Below are positions 1-6,954 of a DNA stretch of 10,164 bases, one piece after another (the first letter of the stretch is position 1; each line of letters starts with the position of its first letter). This DNA is from Rhizobacter sp. Lineage in GTDB: Bacteria; Pseudomonadota; Gammaproteobacteria; Burkholderiales; Burkholderiaceae_C. The notes below the pieces were generated by a model, which saw only the letters and a program-made list of their open reading frames with translations, ran no database searches and was not told where the DNA came from. The position numbers and the translations under genes are program-made. The stretch covers positions 1 to 10,164 of the forward strand of contig JACMKJ010000553.1 of the NCBI GenBank assembly GCA_014380155.1. The letters are read 5' to 3'.

Positions 1-700
1 CGCCCGTGCGCTGGGCGTGAAGGTCAGCGAACACCCGCTCGACGTGGCCGACGCGAGCGCGGTGGCCGCCCTGCCCGCCGCCGTTCAAGCCGAGCACGGC
101 CGCGCGAGCCTGCTGGTCAACAACGCCGGTGTGGCGCTGATGGGCGAGTTTCGGCAGCTCAGCGATGCCGATTTCCAGTGGCTCTTCGGCATCAACTTCT
201 GGGGCGTGGTCAACATGACGCGCGCCTTCTTGCCGCTGCTGCTGCGCGAACCCGAGGCGCACGTTGTCAACCTGTCGAGCGTGTTCGGCTTCGTCGCGCC
301 GGCCGGGCAGACGGCGTATGCAGCCAGCAAGTTTGCGGTGCGCGGCTTCACCGACGCACTGCGCCACGAGCTCGAAAACACCTCGGTGCGTGTGGTCGCG
401 GTGCACCCGGGTGGCATCCGCACCCACATTGCCCACAGCGCGCGGCGCGCCAGCGGGATCGACGAAGCCATGCAGCGCACCGCCGCCGATGCCTTTGTGC
501 AGGCGGTGCACACCACACCCGAGCAGGCCGCCCAGCGCATCTTGCAAGGGCTCGACCGCGGCGAGCTGCGCATCCGCATCGGCGGCGACGCCCTGGTGCT
601 CGACCTGATGGCCCGGCTGATGCCGGTGCGTTACTGGGGCTGGCTGAAGCGTCGCGCGCAAAATGCGGGCTTCAAGCAGGCCACCCCCTCCGGGCGCTGA
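1..700 (+). CDS. SDR-family NAD(P)-dependent oxidoreductase, 5'-truncated by window edge
   Basis: This is a classical short-chain dehydrogenase/reductase, a cytosolic enzyme that moves hydride between NAD(P) and an alcohol or carbonyl. The reading frame is open from base 2 with no stop, so the true start and the TGxxxGxG cofactor loop lie outside the window; the GTG at 17 is internal. Visible landmarks are the LDVAD segment at the end of the Rossmann beta3 strand, the NNAG motif at bases 119-130, the catalytic Ser in VVNLSS at about 263-280, and the YAASK catalytic Tyr/Lys motif at 317-331. After these comes the HPGGIRT segment usual after the active site. About 232 residues are visible, which suits a family of about 250-280. 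The substrate cannot be told from the sequence. The next gene converges on it, leaving 36 bases between stops, so it is not in an operon with the tct genes. Confidence 0.9.
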   Translation, partial: ARALGVKVSEHPLDVADASAVAALPAAVQAEHGRASLLVNNAGVALMGEFRQLSDADFQWLFGINFWGVVNMTRAFLPLLLREPEAHVVNLSSVFGFVAPAGQTAYAASKFAVRGFTDALRHELENTSVRVVAVHPGGIRTHIAHSARRASGIDEAMQRTAADAFVQAVHTTPEQAAQRILQGLDRGELRIRIGGDALVLDLMARLMPVRYWGWLKRRAQNAGFKQATPSGR

Positions 701-736
701 GGAGCCTGGCTCAGTGCGAACGGAGATCAAAAGTCC

Positions 737-2131
737 TCAACGACTGAGCGGCAGCGTGACGATGGCGTCCAGCCCGACCACGCGGCCTTGCTCCTCGCGG
801 TTGACGAGCTCGATGCGCCCGCCGAGCAGGTCGACGATCTCGCGGCAGATGGTCAGGCCCAGGCCCGAGCCACCCTGCGCATCGCCGCTTGCAAACGGCT
901 GAAAGAGCCGCGAGCGCACATCGGCCGAGAGGCCGGGCCCACCATCGGCGATGGTGCACACCGCTTGGTCACCACGCGAGACGAGGCTCACGCGCAGCGG
1001 TGCACCGCGCGGCGATTGCCGCACCGCGTTGTGCAGCAGGTTGCGCGCCAGCTCGCGCAGCATCCATTCGTTGGCGAGCACCGGCATGGGCTGCAACGCG
1101 ATCTCGAAATCGAGCCGGGCTTGCGCGATCAGCGGCGCCAGGTCGAGCGCCACGGCCTGCAACGCCTGCGCCCAGTCGGCCACCTCGGCCGGCTGCTGGC
1201 GCATCTGCTCGACCTTGGCGAGCTTGAGCATCTGGTTGGCGAGTGCAATCGCGCCTTCGATCGTCTGGCCGATCTCTTGCAGCGCTTGCGCAGGCGCCAG
1301 GTCGCCGCGCTGCGCCGACTGCACCTGGGTCTTCAGCGCCGCGAGCGGCGTGCGCAGCTGGTGCGAGGCGTCGCGCACAAAACGTTTCTGGTGGTCGATC
1401 AGGCGGGCCAGTTGTGCCATCAGGTTGTTGATGGCGCTTTGCACCGGCGCGAGTTCCATCGGCACGTCTCGCACGTCGAGCACCGAGAGGTCGTTGGGGT
1501 TGCGGCGGCGCAATGTCACGCTCATCTCGCGCAAGGGCCGCGTCAGCACCTGCACGGCGACGAACACCACCGCCGCGATCACCGCCAGCAGCAGCGCCTG
1601 GCGCCAGGCGGTGTCGACCAGCAGGCTGCGCGTGAGCGTGCGCCGCACCTCCAGCGTCTCGGCCACCTGCACCACGGCCATGCCCTGGCCGAGCACACCC
1701 GTCACCGGCTGGTGCAGCACCGCCATGCGCACCGCCTCGCCGCGGTAGCTGTCGTTGTAGAAGCGCACCAGCGCGGCGTAGACGTTGGGCTCGGGGGTGT
1801 CGTCGCGCGGCAGTGGCAGGTCGTCGAAACCGGCGATCACCTCGCCGTCGAAACCGCTCACCTTGTAGTAGAGCCGCCCGCTGCCCACCTCGAAGGGCTC
1901 CAGCGCCGAATACGCCACCACGCCGCGCACACGCGGCCCACCGGAGCCGGCCACCACATCCAGCCCCTCGCCGATGGTCTTGGCCGAGGCCAGCAGGCTG
2001 CGGTCGTAGGCGATGTTGGCGTTCTCGAGCGCCTTGCGGTAAAGGCTCTCGGTGTTGAACCCCACCAGCGCGGTGACCGGCAGCAAGATCGCCAGCAGCA
2101 AACGCGCCCGCAAGGAGCGCACGCCCATCAT
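737..2131 (-). CDS. tctE: Sensor histidine kinase of the tricarboxylate two-component system (TctE-like)
   Basis: This is an inner-membrane sensor kinase of 464 residues. It has a transmembrane segment at about 11-25, a periplasmic sensor region at about 28-175 resembling the 2CSK_N domain of TctE-type kinases, and a second transmembrane segment at about 178-195. A HAMP-like linker follows. The dimerisation helix carries the phospho-accepting His257 in ASHQLRTPL. The ATPase domain has N-box N364/N368, G1 DGGPG at 396-400 and G2 GSGLGL at 421-426. All catalytic motifs are intact. The start is the ATG at 2131, whose ATGA overlaps the tctD stop; a second ATG at 2128 is also possible. It is the downstream gene of a tctD-tctE operon divergent from tctCBA, so citrate or another tricarboxylate is the likely signal. 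The ligand is inferred from context, since TTT substrates vary widely in Burkholderiales. Confidence 0.93.
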   Translation of the reverse strand: MMGVRSLRARLLLAILLPVTALVGFNTESLYRKALENANIAYDRSLLASAKTIGEGLDVVAGSGGPRVRGVVAYSALEPFEVGSGRLYYKVSGFDGEVIAGFDDLPLPRDDTPEPNVYAALVRFYNDSYRGEAVRMAVLHQPVTGVLGQGMAVVQVAETLEVRRTLTRSLLVDTAWRQALLLAVIAAVVFVAVQVLTRPLREMSVTLRRRNPNDLSVLDVRDVPMELAPVQSAINNLMAQLARLIDHQKRFVRDASHQLRTPLAALKTQVQSAQRGDLAPAQALQEIGQTIEGAIALANQMLKLAKVEQMRQQPAEVADWAQALQAVALDLAPLIAQARLDFEIALQPMPVLANEWMLRELARNLLHNAVRQSPRGAPLRVSLVSRGDQAVCTIADGGPGLSADVRSRLFQPFASGDAQGGSGLGLTICREIVDLLGGRIELVNREEQGRVVGLDAIVTLPLSR

Positions 2132-2805
2132 GGCGGGTCGTCTTCGGCTTGCAGCAGGTAGCCCAGGCCGCGCAGCGTCACCACCTGCACGCCCACCGGC
2201 GCCAGCTTCTTGCGCAGGCGGTAGGCCACCACTTCGACCGCCGAGATCTGCGAGTCCGACTCCTGCTCGAACACCAGCGCGAACAGGCGCTCCTTGGTGA
2301 CGGCGTGGCCCGGCTTGGCGAGCAGCGCGCGCATGAAGGCGGTCTCGCGCTGGGTCAGGTCCAGGTGGCGGCCGTTGTGCAAGATGCCACCGCTCGGCGC
2401 GTCGACGCTCAGGCCATGGAACGAGGGCATGGCCACGGGCGCCTCGCCGCGCCGGCGCACCACGGCACGCAGGCGGGCTTCGAGCTCGTCGAGGTCGAAG
2501 GGTTTGAGCAGGTAGTCGTCAGCGCCCGCATCGAGCCCGATCACACGGTCGCCCACCGTGCTGCGCGCGGTGAGCACGATGACCGGTGTGTCGAGCCCCT
2601 CGGCCCGGGCCTGGGTCAGGATGCTCAGCCCGTCGACATGCGGCAGGCTCAGGTCGAGCAGCACCACGTCGGGCACGGCGGCGCGCCAACGGTCGAGCGC
2701 ACGCGCGCCATCGCCACAGACCGTGACGTGGTCGCCGCGCCGCTCGAAGCTGCGCTTGAGCGAGGCTTGCAACGCGGCGTTGTCTTCGATCAGAAGAAGT
2801 TTCAT
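2128..2805 (-). CDS. tctD: OmpR-family response regulator (TctD-like)
   Basis: This is a 225-residue DNA-binding response regulator. The receiver domain (about 1-115) has the acidic pair E7/D8, phospho-acceptor D51 in VVLLDLSLP, conserved T79 and K101 in LLKPFD. The C-terminal winged helix (about 125-220) has LTQRE at 150-154 and the RGLGYLL wing near 212-218. The open frame continues upstream of 2805 with no stop, but that part runs through the intergenic region and antisense to tctC and has no homology features. MKLLLIED is the family's usual beginning, so I place the start at the ATG at 2805. No clear ribosome site precedes it; a candidate -10 lies only 12 bases away. Once phosphorylated by TctE it should control the divergent tctCBA genes. 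Its own gene overlaps tctE by 4 bases. Confidence 0.94.
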   Translation of the reverse strand: MKLLLIEDNAALQASLKRSFERRGDHVTVCGDGARALDRWRAAVPDVVLLDLSLPHVDGLSILTQARAEGLDTPVIVLTARSTVGDRVIGLDAGADDYLLKPFDLDELEARLRAVVRRRGEAPVAMPSFHGLSVDAPSGGILHNGRHLDLTQRETAFMRALLAKPGHAVTKERLFALVFEQESDSQISAVEVVAYRLRKKLAPVGVQVVTLRGLGYLLQAEDDPP

Positions 2806-2817
2806 GATGGCGCAGGA

Positions 2818-2847
2818 ATTATGAGCAGCCCGAACCTGGGGCGTCAG
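2818..2847 (-). promoter_or_regulatory. Candidate sigma-70 promoter for tctDE
   Basis: Reading leftward, CATAAT at 2823-2818 differs from TATAAT by one base. CTGACG at 2847-2842 matches TTGACA at four of six positions, with an 18-base spacer. Transcription would start near 2811, giving a leader of only about 6 bases before the tctD ATG at 2805. That fits the lack of a ribosome-binding site there. The -35 region overlaps the left arm and spacer of the inverted repeat at 2834-2867. The assignment is by inspection only. Confidence 0.4.
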
Positions 2848-2867
2848 TCTCAGTGTTTGCCCCAGGT
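2834..2867. repeat. 9-bp perfect inverted repeat in the tctD/tctC divergent region
   Basis: ACCTGGGGC at 2834-2842 and GCCCCAGGT at 2859-2867 are exact reverse complements separated by 16 bases. It lies between the divergent tctDE and tctCBA genes and overlaps the candidate tctD -35. It could be an operator for a dimeric regulator, with centres about 25 bases apart, or a hairpin in the short 5' region of either transcript. It is unlikely to be a terminator, because no T-run follows on either strand and neither flanking gene ends here. Confidence 0.5.
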
Positions 2868-2871
2868 GCGC

Positions 2872-2890
2872 TGACAGCGCGTTGACAGCG
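2872..2890. promoter_or_regulatory. Candidate TctD operator: TGACAGCG direct repeat, 11-bp phasing
   Basis: TGACAGCG occurs exactly at 2872-2879 and again at 2883-2890, so the two copies lie on the same face of the helix. Tandem half-sites spaced 10-11 bp are the usual target of OmpR-family regulators, and TctD is encoded next door. The second copy includes TTGACA at 2882-2887, a perfect -35 hexamer for rightward transcription toward tctC, but no good -10 stands 16-18 bases downstream. That weakness would suit an activator-dependent promoter. The assignment to TctD is inference from position and spacing. Confidence 0.45.
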
Positions 2891-2922
2891 AAATGGGGGA
2901 GCATCCGAGCACCGTACCCCCT

Positions 2923-2927
2923 GGAGG
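2923..2927 (+). promoter_or_regulatory. Ribosome-binding site fixing the tctC start
   Basis: GGAGG lies 8 bases before the ATG at 2936 and is the strongest Shine-Dalgarno sequence seen in the window. It decides for this ATG against the in-frame TTG at 2882, which would put 18 odd residues ahead of the signal peptide. Confidence 0.85.
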
Positions 2928-2935
2928 AAGACACC

Positions 2936-3895
2936 ATGCGTCGCGACCAATTCATGAAGACCCTTTTCGCCCTGGCAGCCGGCGGCGCCCTGGCCGCGCC
3001 GGCCTGGGCCAAGAGCACCATCAAGATGATGATCCCGGCCAACCCCGGTGGTGGCTGGGACCTCACCGGCCGCGCGCTCGGCAAGGCCCTGCAAGACACC
3101 GGCGACGTGGCCGCCGTCACCTTCGAGAACAAGGGCGGCGCCGCCGGCGCGCTGGGCCTGGCCCAGTTCATCAACTCCAGCAAGGGCGACCCCGATGCCC
3201 TGCTTGTGATGGGCGCGGTGATGGTGGGCGGCATCATCACCAGCAAGCCGCCGGTGAACCTGTCGCAAGTCACGCCGATTGCGCGCATCACCAGTGAATA
3301 CAACGTGTTCGTCGTGCCGGCCGATTCGCCCATCAAGACCATGGCCGACCTGGTGGCACAGCTCAAGAAAGACGTCGGCAGCGTGAAGTGGGGCGGCGGC
3401 TCGCGCGGCGCCACCGAACACATCGCGGCCGCCATGCTGGCGCGCGAGGTCGGTGTCGACCCGGCCAAGGTCAACTACGTGGCCTTCCGTGGTGGTGGCG
3501 AGGCGATTGCCGCCATCCTCGGCGGCAACGTGACCATCGGCGGCAGCGGCTACAGCGAGTTCGCCGAATACATCAAGGCCGGCAAGATGAGAGCGATCGG
3601 CGTCACCTCCGACACGCGCATCAAGGGCATCGAGGTGCCCACGCTGAAGGAGCAGGGCCTGAACGTGGTGATCGGCAACTGGCGCGGCCTGTACGGCGCC
3701 CCGGGCCTCACACCGGCACAGCGCAGCGCGTTGACCGCCCTGGTCGACAAGGCGCTCGCGAGCCGCGCCTGGACCGAAGCGCTGGAGCGCAACGGCTGGA
3801 CGCCCGCCCCGCTGTCGGGTCAGGCGTTCGCCACCTTCGTCGACGACGAGTTCGCCCGCATGCGTGACGTGATGCAGAAGGCAGGCATGTTGTGA
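2936..3895 (+). CDS. tctC: Tripartite tricarboxylate transporter substrate-binding protein TctC
   Basis: This is the periplasmic solute receptor of a TTT (Bug/TctC family) transporter, 319 residues, the usual family length. The N-terminus is a signal peptide: basic MRRDQFMK, a hydrophobic AlaLeuGly-rich core and an AWA cleavage motif at 23-25, giving mature KSTIKMMIP. Family landmarks are PANPGGGWD at 34-42, which forms a ligand-contacting loop, ENKGGAAG at 64-71, the TPIARI segment near 113-118, and YVAFRGGGEA at 181-190 followed by the GNVTIGG turn. It captures the substrate and delivers it to TctA/TctB. It is the first gene of tctCBA and ends in a 4-base overlap with tctB. Tricarboxylate specificity is suggested by the linked tctDE pair. 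The Bug family binds many carboxylates, so the exact ligand is unknown. Confidence 0.95.
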   Translation: MRRDQFMKTLFALAAGGALAAPAWAKSTIKMMIPANPGGGWDLTGRALGKALQDTGDVAAVTFENKGGAAGALGLAQFINSSKGDPDALLVMGAVMVGGIITSKPPVNLSQVTPIARITSEYNVFVVPADSPIKTMADLVAQLKKDVGSVKWGGGSRGATEHIAAAMLAREVGVDPAKVNYVAFRGGGEAIAAILGGNVTIGGSGYSEFAEYIKAGKMRAIGVTSDTRIKGIEVPTLKEQGLNVVIGNWRGLYGAPGLTPAQRSALTALVDKALASRAWTEALERNGWTPAPLSGQAFATFVDDEFARMRDVMQKAGML

Positions 3896-4389
3896 GCCGG
3901 CGCACCCAGGTCGGCATGGGCGTCGGCACCACGCTGCTGGGCGTGGGGCTGATGGTGGGCGCACTCGGCATCCCGTCGCAGGCGGGCTACGCCGGCATCG
4001 GCCCGAACTTCCTGCCCTGGGTGTTGGCCGTGGCCCTGGTGGCCTGCGGCCTGCTGCTGACGCGGCATGCGCTCAGCGGTGGCTACCGCGCGATGGAAGC
4101 GCCGAGCGGCGCGGAGCACGCCAACTGGCGCGGTTTTGCCTGGGTGTCGGCCGCGCTGCTGCTCAATGCCGCATTGATCACCACCATCGGCTTCGTGCTC
4201 AGCTGTGCGCTGTGTTTTGCGCTCACGGTGCACGGCCTGCGCGGCGCCCAAAGCGACGCACCGCGCGGGCTTCGCCCCTGGCTCACCGGCCTGGCCATCG
4301 GTGTGGCGATTGCTGCGCCGGTGTACTGGATGTTCACCAAGCTGCTCTCCATCCGCCTGCCAGGCCTCACATCGACAGGGTGGATTTGA
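3892..4389 (+). CDS. tctB: Tripartite tricarboxylate transporter small membrane subunit TctB
   Basis: This is the small inner-membrane subunit of the TTT transporter, 165 residues, poorly conserved as is normal for TctB. Hydrophobic helices run at about 9-27, 41-58, 82-96, 98-113 and 130-147. The GIGPNFLPW stretch at 35-43 is the family's recognisable turn after the first helix, and the C-terminus has the common LSIRLPGL ending. The start is the GTG at 3892, whose GTGA overlaps the tctC stop, so it should be translated by coupling. It ends in TGATG shared with the tctA start. Its position between tctC and tctA supports the call as much as its sequence does. Confidence 0.9.
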   Translation: MSRRTQVGMGVGTTLLGVGLMVGALGIPSQAGYAGIGPNFLPWVLAVALVACGLLLTRHALSGGYRAMEAPSGAEHANWRGFAWVSAALLLNAALITTIGFVLSCALCFALTVHGLRGAQSDAPRGLRPWLTGLAIGVAIAAPVYWMFTKLLSIRLPGLTSTGWI

Positions 4390-5897
4390 TGCAAGACATC
4401 TTGACGCAGCTGGCCCAGGGTTTTGCGACAGCGGGCACACCGATCAACCTCTTGTGGGCGCTGCTCGGCTGCACCCTGGGCACGGCCGTGGGCGTGCTGC
4501 CCGGCATCGGCCCGGCCACGGCGGTGGCGATGCTGCTGCCCATCACCGCGCAGGTCGAGCCGACCGCGTCGATGATCTTCTTCGCCGGCATCTACTACGG
4601 TGCGATGTACGGCGGCTCGACCACCTCGATCCTGCTCAACACACCGGGTGAAGCGGGCTCCATGGTCACCGCGATGGAAGGCAACCGCATGGCCAAGAGC
4701 GGCCGCGCGGGGGCGGCGCTGGCCACCGCGGCCATCGGCTCCTTCGTGGCAGGCACCATTGCCACCGTGGTCGTCACCTTTGCCGCACCCGGGGTGGCCA
4801 CGCTCGCGGTGAAGCTCGCCGCACCCGAATACTTCTTGCTGATGCTGCTGGCCTTTTGCACCGTGAGCGCGGTGCTGGGCGCGAGCACGCTGCGCGGCAT
4901 CACCTCGCTGTGCATCGGCCTCGCGATGGGGCTGATCGGTCTCGACCAGATCTCGGGCCAGGGCCGCTACACCGGCAACGTACCCGAGCTGATGGACGGC
5001 CTGGAGGTGGTGCTGATCGCCGTCGGCCTGTTTGCTGTGGCCGAGGTGCTCTATGCGGTGATGTACGAAGGCCGCGTGGTCGAGACCCGCAACCCTCTGA
5101 GCAAGGTGCACATGAGCCGCGCCGACTGGCGCCGCTCGTGGCCTGCGTGGCTGCGCGCCACCGCCATCGGCACCCCCTTCGGCTGCGTGCCGGCGGGCGG
5201 CAGCGAGATCCCGACCTTTCTCAGCTACGCCACCGAGAAGAAGCTGTCGAAACACCCCGAAGAGTTCGGCACCGTGGGCGCCATCGAAGGTGTGGCCGGG
5301 CCTGAAGCGGCCAACAACGCGGCCATCACCGCCACGCTGATCCCGCTGCTGGCGCTGGGCATCCCGGCCTCCAACACCACGGCGGTGCTGTTGAGTGCGT
5401 TCCAGAGCTACGGCATCAACCCCGGGCCGCAGCTCTTCGACAGCAACGCCTCGCTGGTGTGGGCGCTGATCGCCTCGCTGTACATCGGCAACGTGATGCT
5501 GCTGGTGCTCAACCTGCCCCTGGTGGGCCTGTGGGTGAAGCTGCTGAAGATCCCCAAGCCTGCCTTGTACGCGGGCATCCTGATCTTTGCCACCGTGGGT
5601 GTCTATGGCATGCGCCAGTCCACCTTCGACCTGGTGCTGCTCTACGGCATCGGCTTGCTCGGCGTGGTGCTGCGGCGGCTCGACTTCCCGACCGCCCCGG
5701 TGGTGGTCGGCATGATCCTCGGCCCGTTGGCCGAAGCGCATTTGCGCAACGCCTTGTCCATCGGTGAAGGCCGCTGGACGGTGTTCCTGCAGAGGCCCAT
5801 GTCGTTGGCGCTGCTGGCCATCATCTTGGCCGTGCTGGCCTTGCCCACGCTCGTGCGCCTGGCCAGGAACCGGGTCACATCAGCGCCACGCCCTTGA
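4389..5897 (+). CDS. tctA: Tripartite tricarboxylate transporter large membrane subunit TctA
   Basis: This is the main inner-membrane permease of the TTT system, 502 residues with about 11-12 hydrophobic helices and ion-coupled transport. Family signatures are intact: GVLPGIGPATAVAMLLPIT at 35-53, GAMYGGSTTSILLNTPGE at 71-88, the central PAGGSEIPTFLSY at 268-280, and GVAGPEAANNAA at 301-312 followed by IPLLALGIP at 318-326. The frame is open upstream to 4212 inside tctB. The ATG at 4389 gives the normal N-terminus and a one-base TGATG overlap with tctB, so I chose it. It is the last gene of tctCBA. Its last 23 bases overlap tail to tail with modC on the other strand, and no terminator hairpin was seen. 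Confidence 0.96.
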   Translation: MQDILTQLAQGFATAGTPINLLWALLGCTLGTAVGVLPGIGPATAVAMLLPITAQVEPTASMIFFAGIYYGAMYGGSTTSILLNTPGEAGSMVTAMEGNRMAKSGRAGAALATAAIGSFVAGTIATVVVTFAAPGVATLAVKLAAPEYFLLMLLAFCTVSAVLGASTLRGITSLCIGLAMGLIGLDQISGQGRYTGNVPELMDGLEVVLIAVGLFAVAEVLYAVMYEGRVVETRNPLSKVHMSRADWRRSWPAWLRATAIGTPFGCVPAGGSEIPTFLSYATEKKLSKHPEEFGTVGAIEGVAGPEAANNAAITATLIPLLALGIPASNTTAVLLSAFQSYGINPGPQLFDSNASLVWALIASLYIGNVMLLVLNLPLVGLWVKLLKIPKPALYAGILIFATVGVYGMRQSTFDLVLLYGIGLLGVVLRRLDFPTAPVVVGMILGPLAEAHLRNALSIGEGRWTVFLQRPMSLALLAIILAVLALPTLVRLARNRVTSAPRP

Positions 5898-6954
5898 TCT
5901 GCGCATACAGCGCGTCGCCGGCTTGCAGTGCCAGCGCATCGCAGCTCTTGCTGGTGATGCGCGCGAGCAGCGCCCACGCCTGATCGGGCGGGCCACCGCT
6001 CACGCGCAGGCGCAAGAGGGCGGTGGTGCGATCACGCTGAAGCTCTTCCAGCACCACCGGCAACACGTTGAGGATGCTGGTCTCGACCGGTGGCTGGCGC
6101 GTCACGCTCACGTCGCGCGCCAGCACACGCGCACGCACACGCTCACCGGGCTGCGCGCTCGCACCGCCCACCCACAACATGGCGCCGTGCTGGCCGATGT
6201 GGGTGAGGCCGTGCTGCGCGTCATGCTCCACCACCTGGGCGTCGATCACCACGCCGGCTTCGTCTTGCCGGCTCAATGACAGATCGGTGCGCGCCATCAG
6301 CTCGCCCAGCGGTCCCGCCGCTTCGACCCGGCCATCGCGCAGCAGCACCAGGTGGTCGGCCAGGCGGGCGGCTTCATCCATCGCATGCGTCACGTAGACG
6401 ATGGGCAAAGACAGCTCGCGGTGCAGTTGCTCCAGGTAGGGCAGGATCTCGGCCTTGCGCGCAGGGTCGAGCGCGGCCAGCGGCTCGTCCATCAACAAGA
6501 GCCGGGGGCCGGTGGCCAGCGCACGCGCAATCGCCACACGCTGGCGTTCGCCGCCCGAGAGCGTGGCCGGCGAACGCGCCAGCAAGTGCCCGATGCCCAG
6601 CAGCTCGACCACGCTGTCGAGCGCAATGCGCTGCGACTCATTCGCGCTGCGCTTTCGCCCGTAGTGCAGGTTGCCGCGCACGTCGAGGTGCGGGAACAGC
6701 GCCGACTCCTGGATCACATACCCAAGCGATCGCTGGTGCGTGGGCACGAAGCGGCCGGTGGCGTCGTCTTGCCACAGCTCGCCGTCGATCGCCACACGGC
6801 CAGCCACGCGCTCCAGCCCGGCCAGCGCGCGCAGCACGGTGGTCTTGCCGCAGCCGGAGGGGCCGACCAACGCGGTGACGCCGCGCGACGGGATGGCCAG
6901 CTGCACATCCAGCAGGAAGCCATTTCGCTGCAGGCGCAAGCTGGCGTCGATCAC
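5875..6954 (-). CDS. modC: Molybdate ABC transporter ATP-binding protein ModC
   Basis: This is the cytoplasmic ATPase of the ModABC molybdate importer, 359 residues. The nucleotide-binding domain has Walker A GPSGCGKT at 31-38, Q-loop Gln82, signature LSGGE at 132-136, Walker B LLLMDEP at 152-158 with catalytic Glu157, and switch His190 in YVTH. The C-terminal part ends in a single TOBE/mop domain at about 292-357, with SILNVLPV and the LYAQIKGVAL ending that is typical of ModC and not of other ABC ATPases. The start is a GTG at 6954, overlapping the modB stop as GTGA. It is the last gene of modEABC. The Walker A Cys35 replaces the more common Ser or Ala and should be neutral. Confidence 0.95.
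   Translation of the reverse strand: MIDASLRLQRNGFLLDVQLAIPSRGVTALVGPSGCGKTTVLRALAGLERVAGRVAIDGELWQDDATGRFVPTHQRSLGYVIQESALFPHLDVRGNLHYGRKRSANESQRIALDSVVELLGIGHLLARSPATLSGGERQRVAIARALATGPRLLLMDEPLAALDPARKAEILPYLEQLHRELSLPIVYVTHAMDEAARLADHLVLLRDGRVEAAGPLGELMARTDLSLSRQDEAGVVIDAQVVEHDAQHGLTHIGQHGAMLWVGGASAQPGERVRARVLARDVSVTRQPPVETSILNVLPVVLEELQRDRTTALLRLRVSGGPPDQAWALLARITSKSCDALALQAGDALYAQIKGVALM

Noticed and set aside
709..749. Inverted repeat GCTCAGT/ACTGAGC between the convergent SDR and tctE stops, considered as a bidirectional terminator
   Set aside because: The stem is only 7 bp with a 27-base loop, one arm is inside tctE, and there is no T-run. Too weak to annotate.
788..2161. Long forward open frame (457 codons) antisense to tctE and the end of tctD
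   Set aside because: It is rich in Arg, His, Gln and Ala, has no domain pattern, and is the complement of genes with complete kinase and regulator motifs. High GC content makes such shadows common.
2936..3010. Twin-arginine (Tat) signal in TctC (MRRDQFMK)
   Set aside because: There is a double Arg, but the Phe is one residue too far away for the RRxF consensus and the core is strongly hydrophobic. An ordinary Sec signal peptide is more likely.
2819..3964. Leftward open frame of 381 codons antisense to tctC
   Set aside because: Its composition is shadow-like, it lacks motifs, and it crosses the tctC ribosome site and start.
4083..5741. Long leftward open frame (552 codons) antisense to tctB and tctA
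   Set aside because: It is a His/Gln/Arg/Gly-rich low-complexity translation with no hydrophobic core. The plus strand encodes TctA with all of its signatures.
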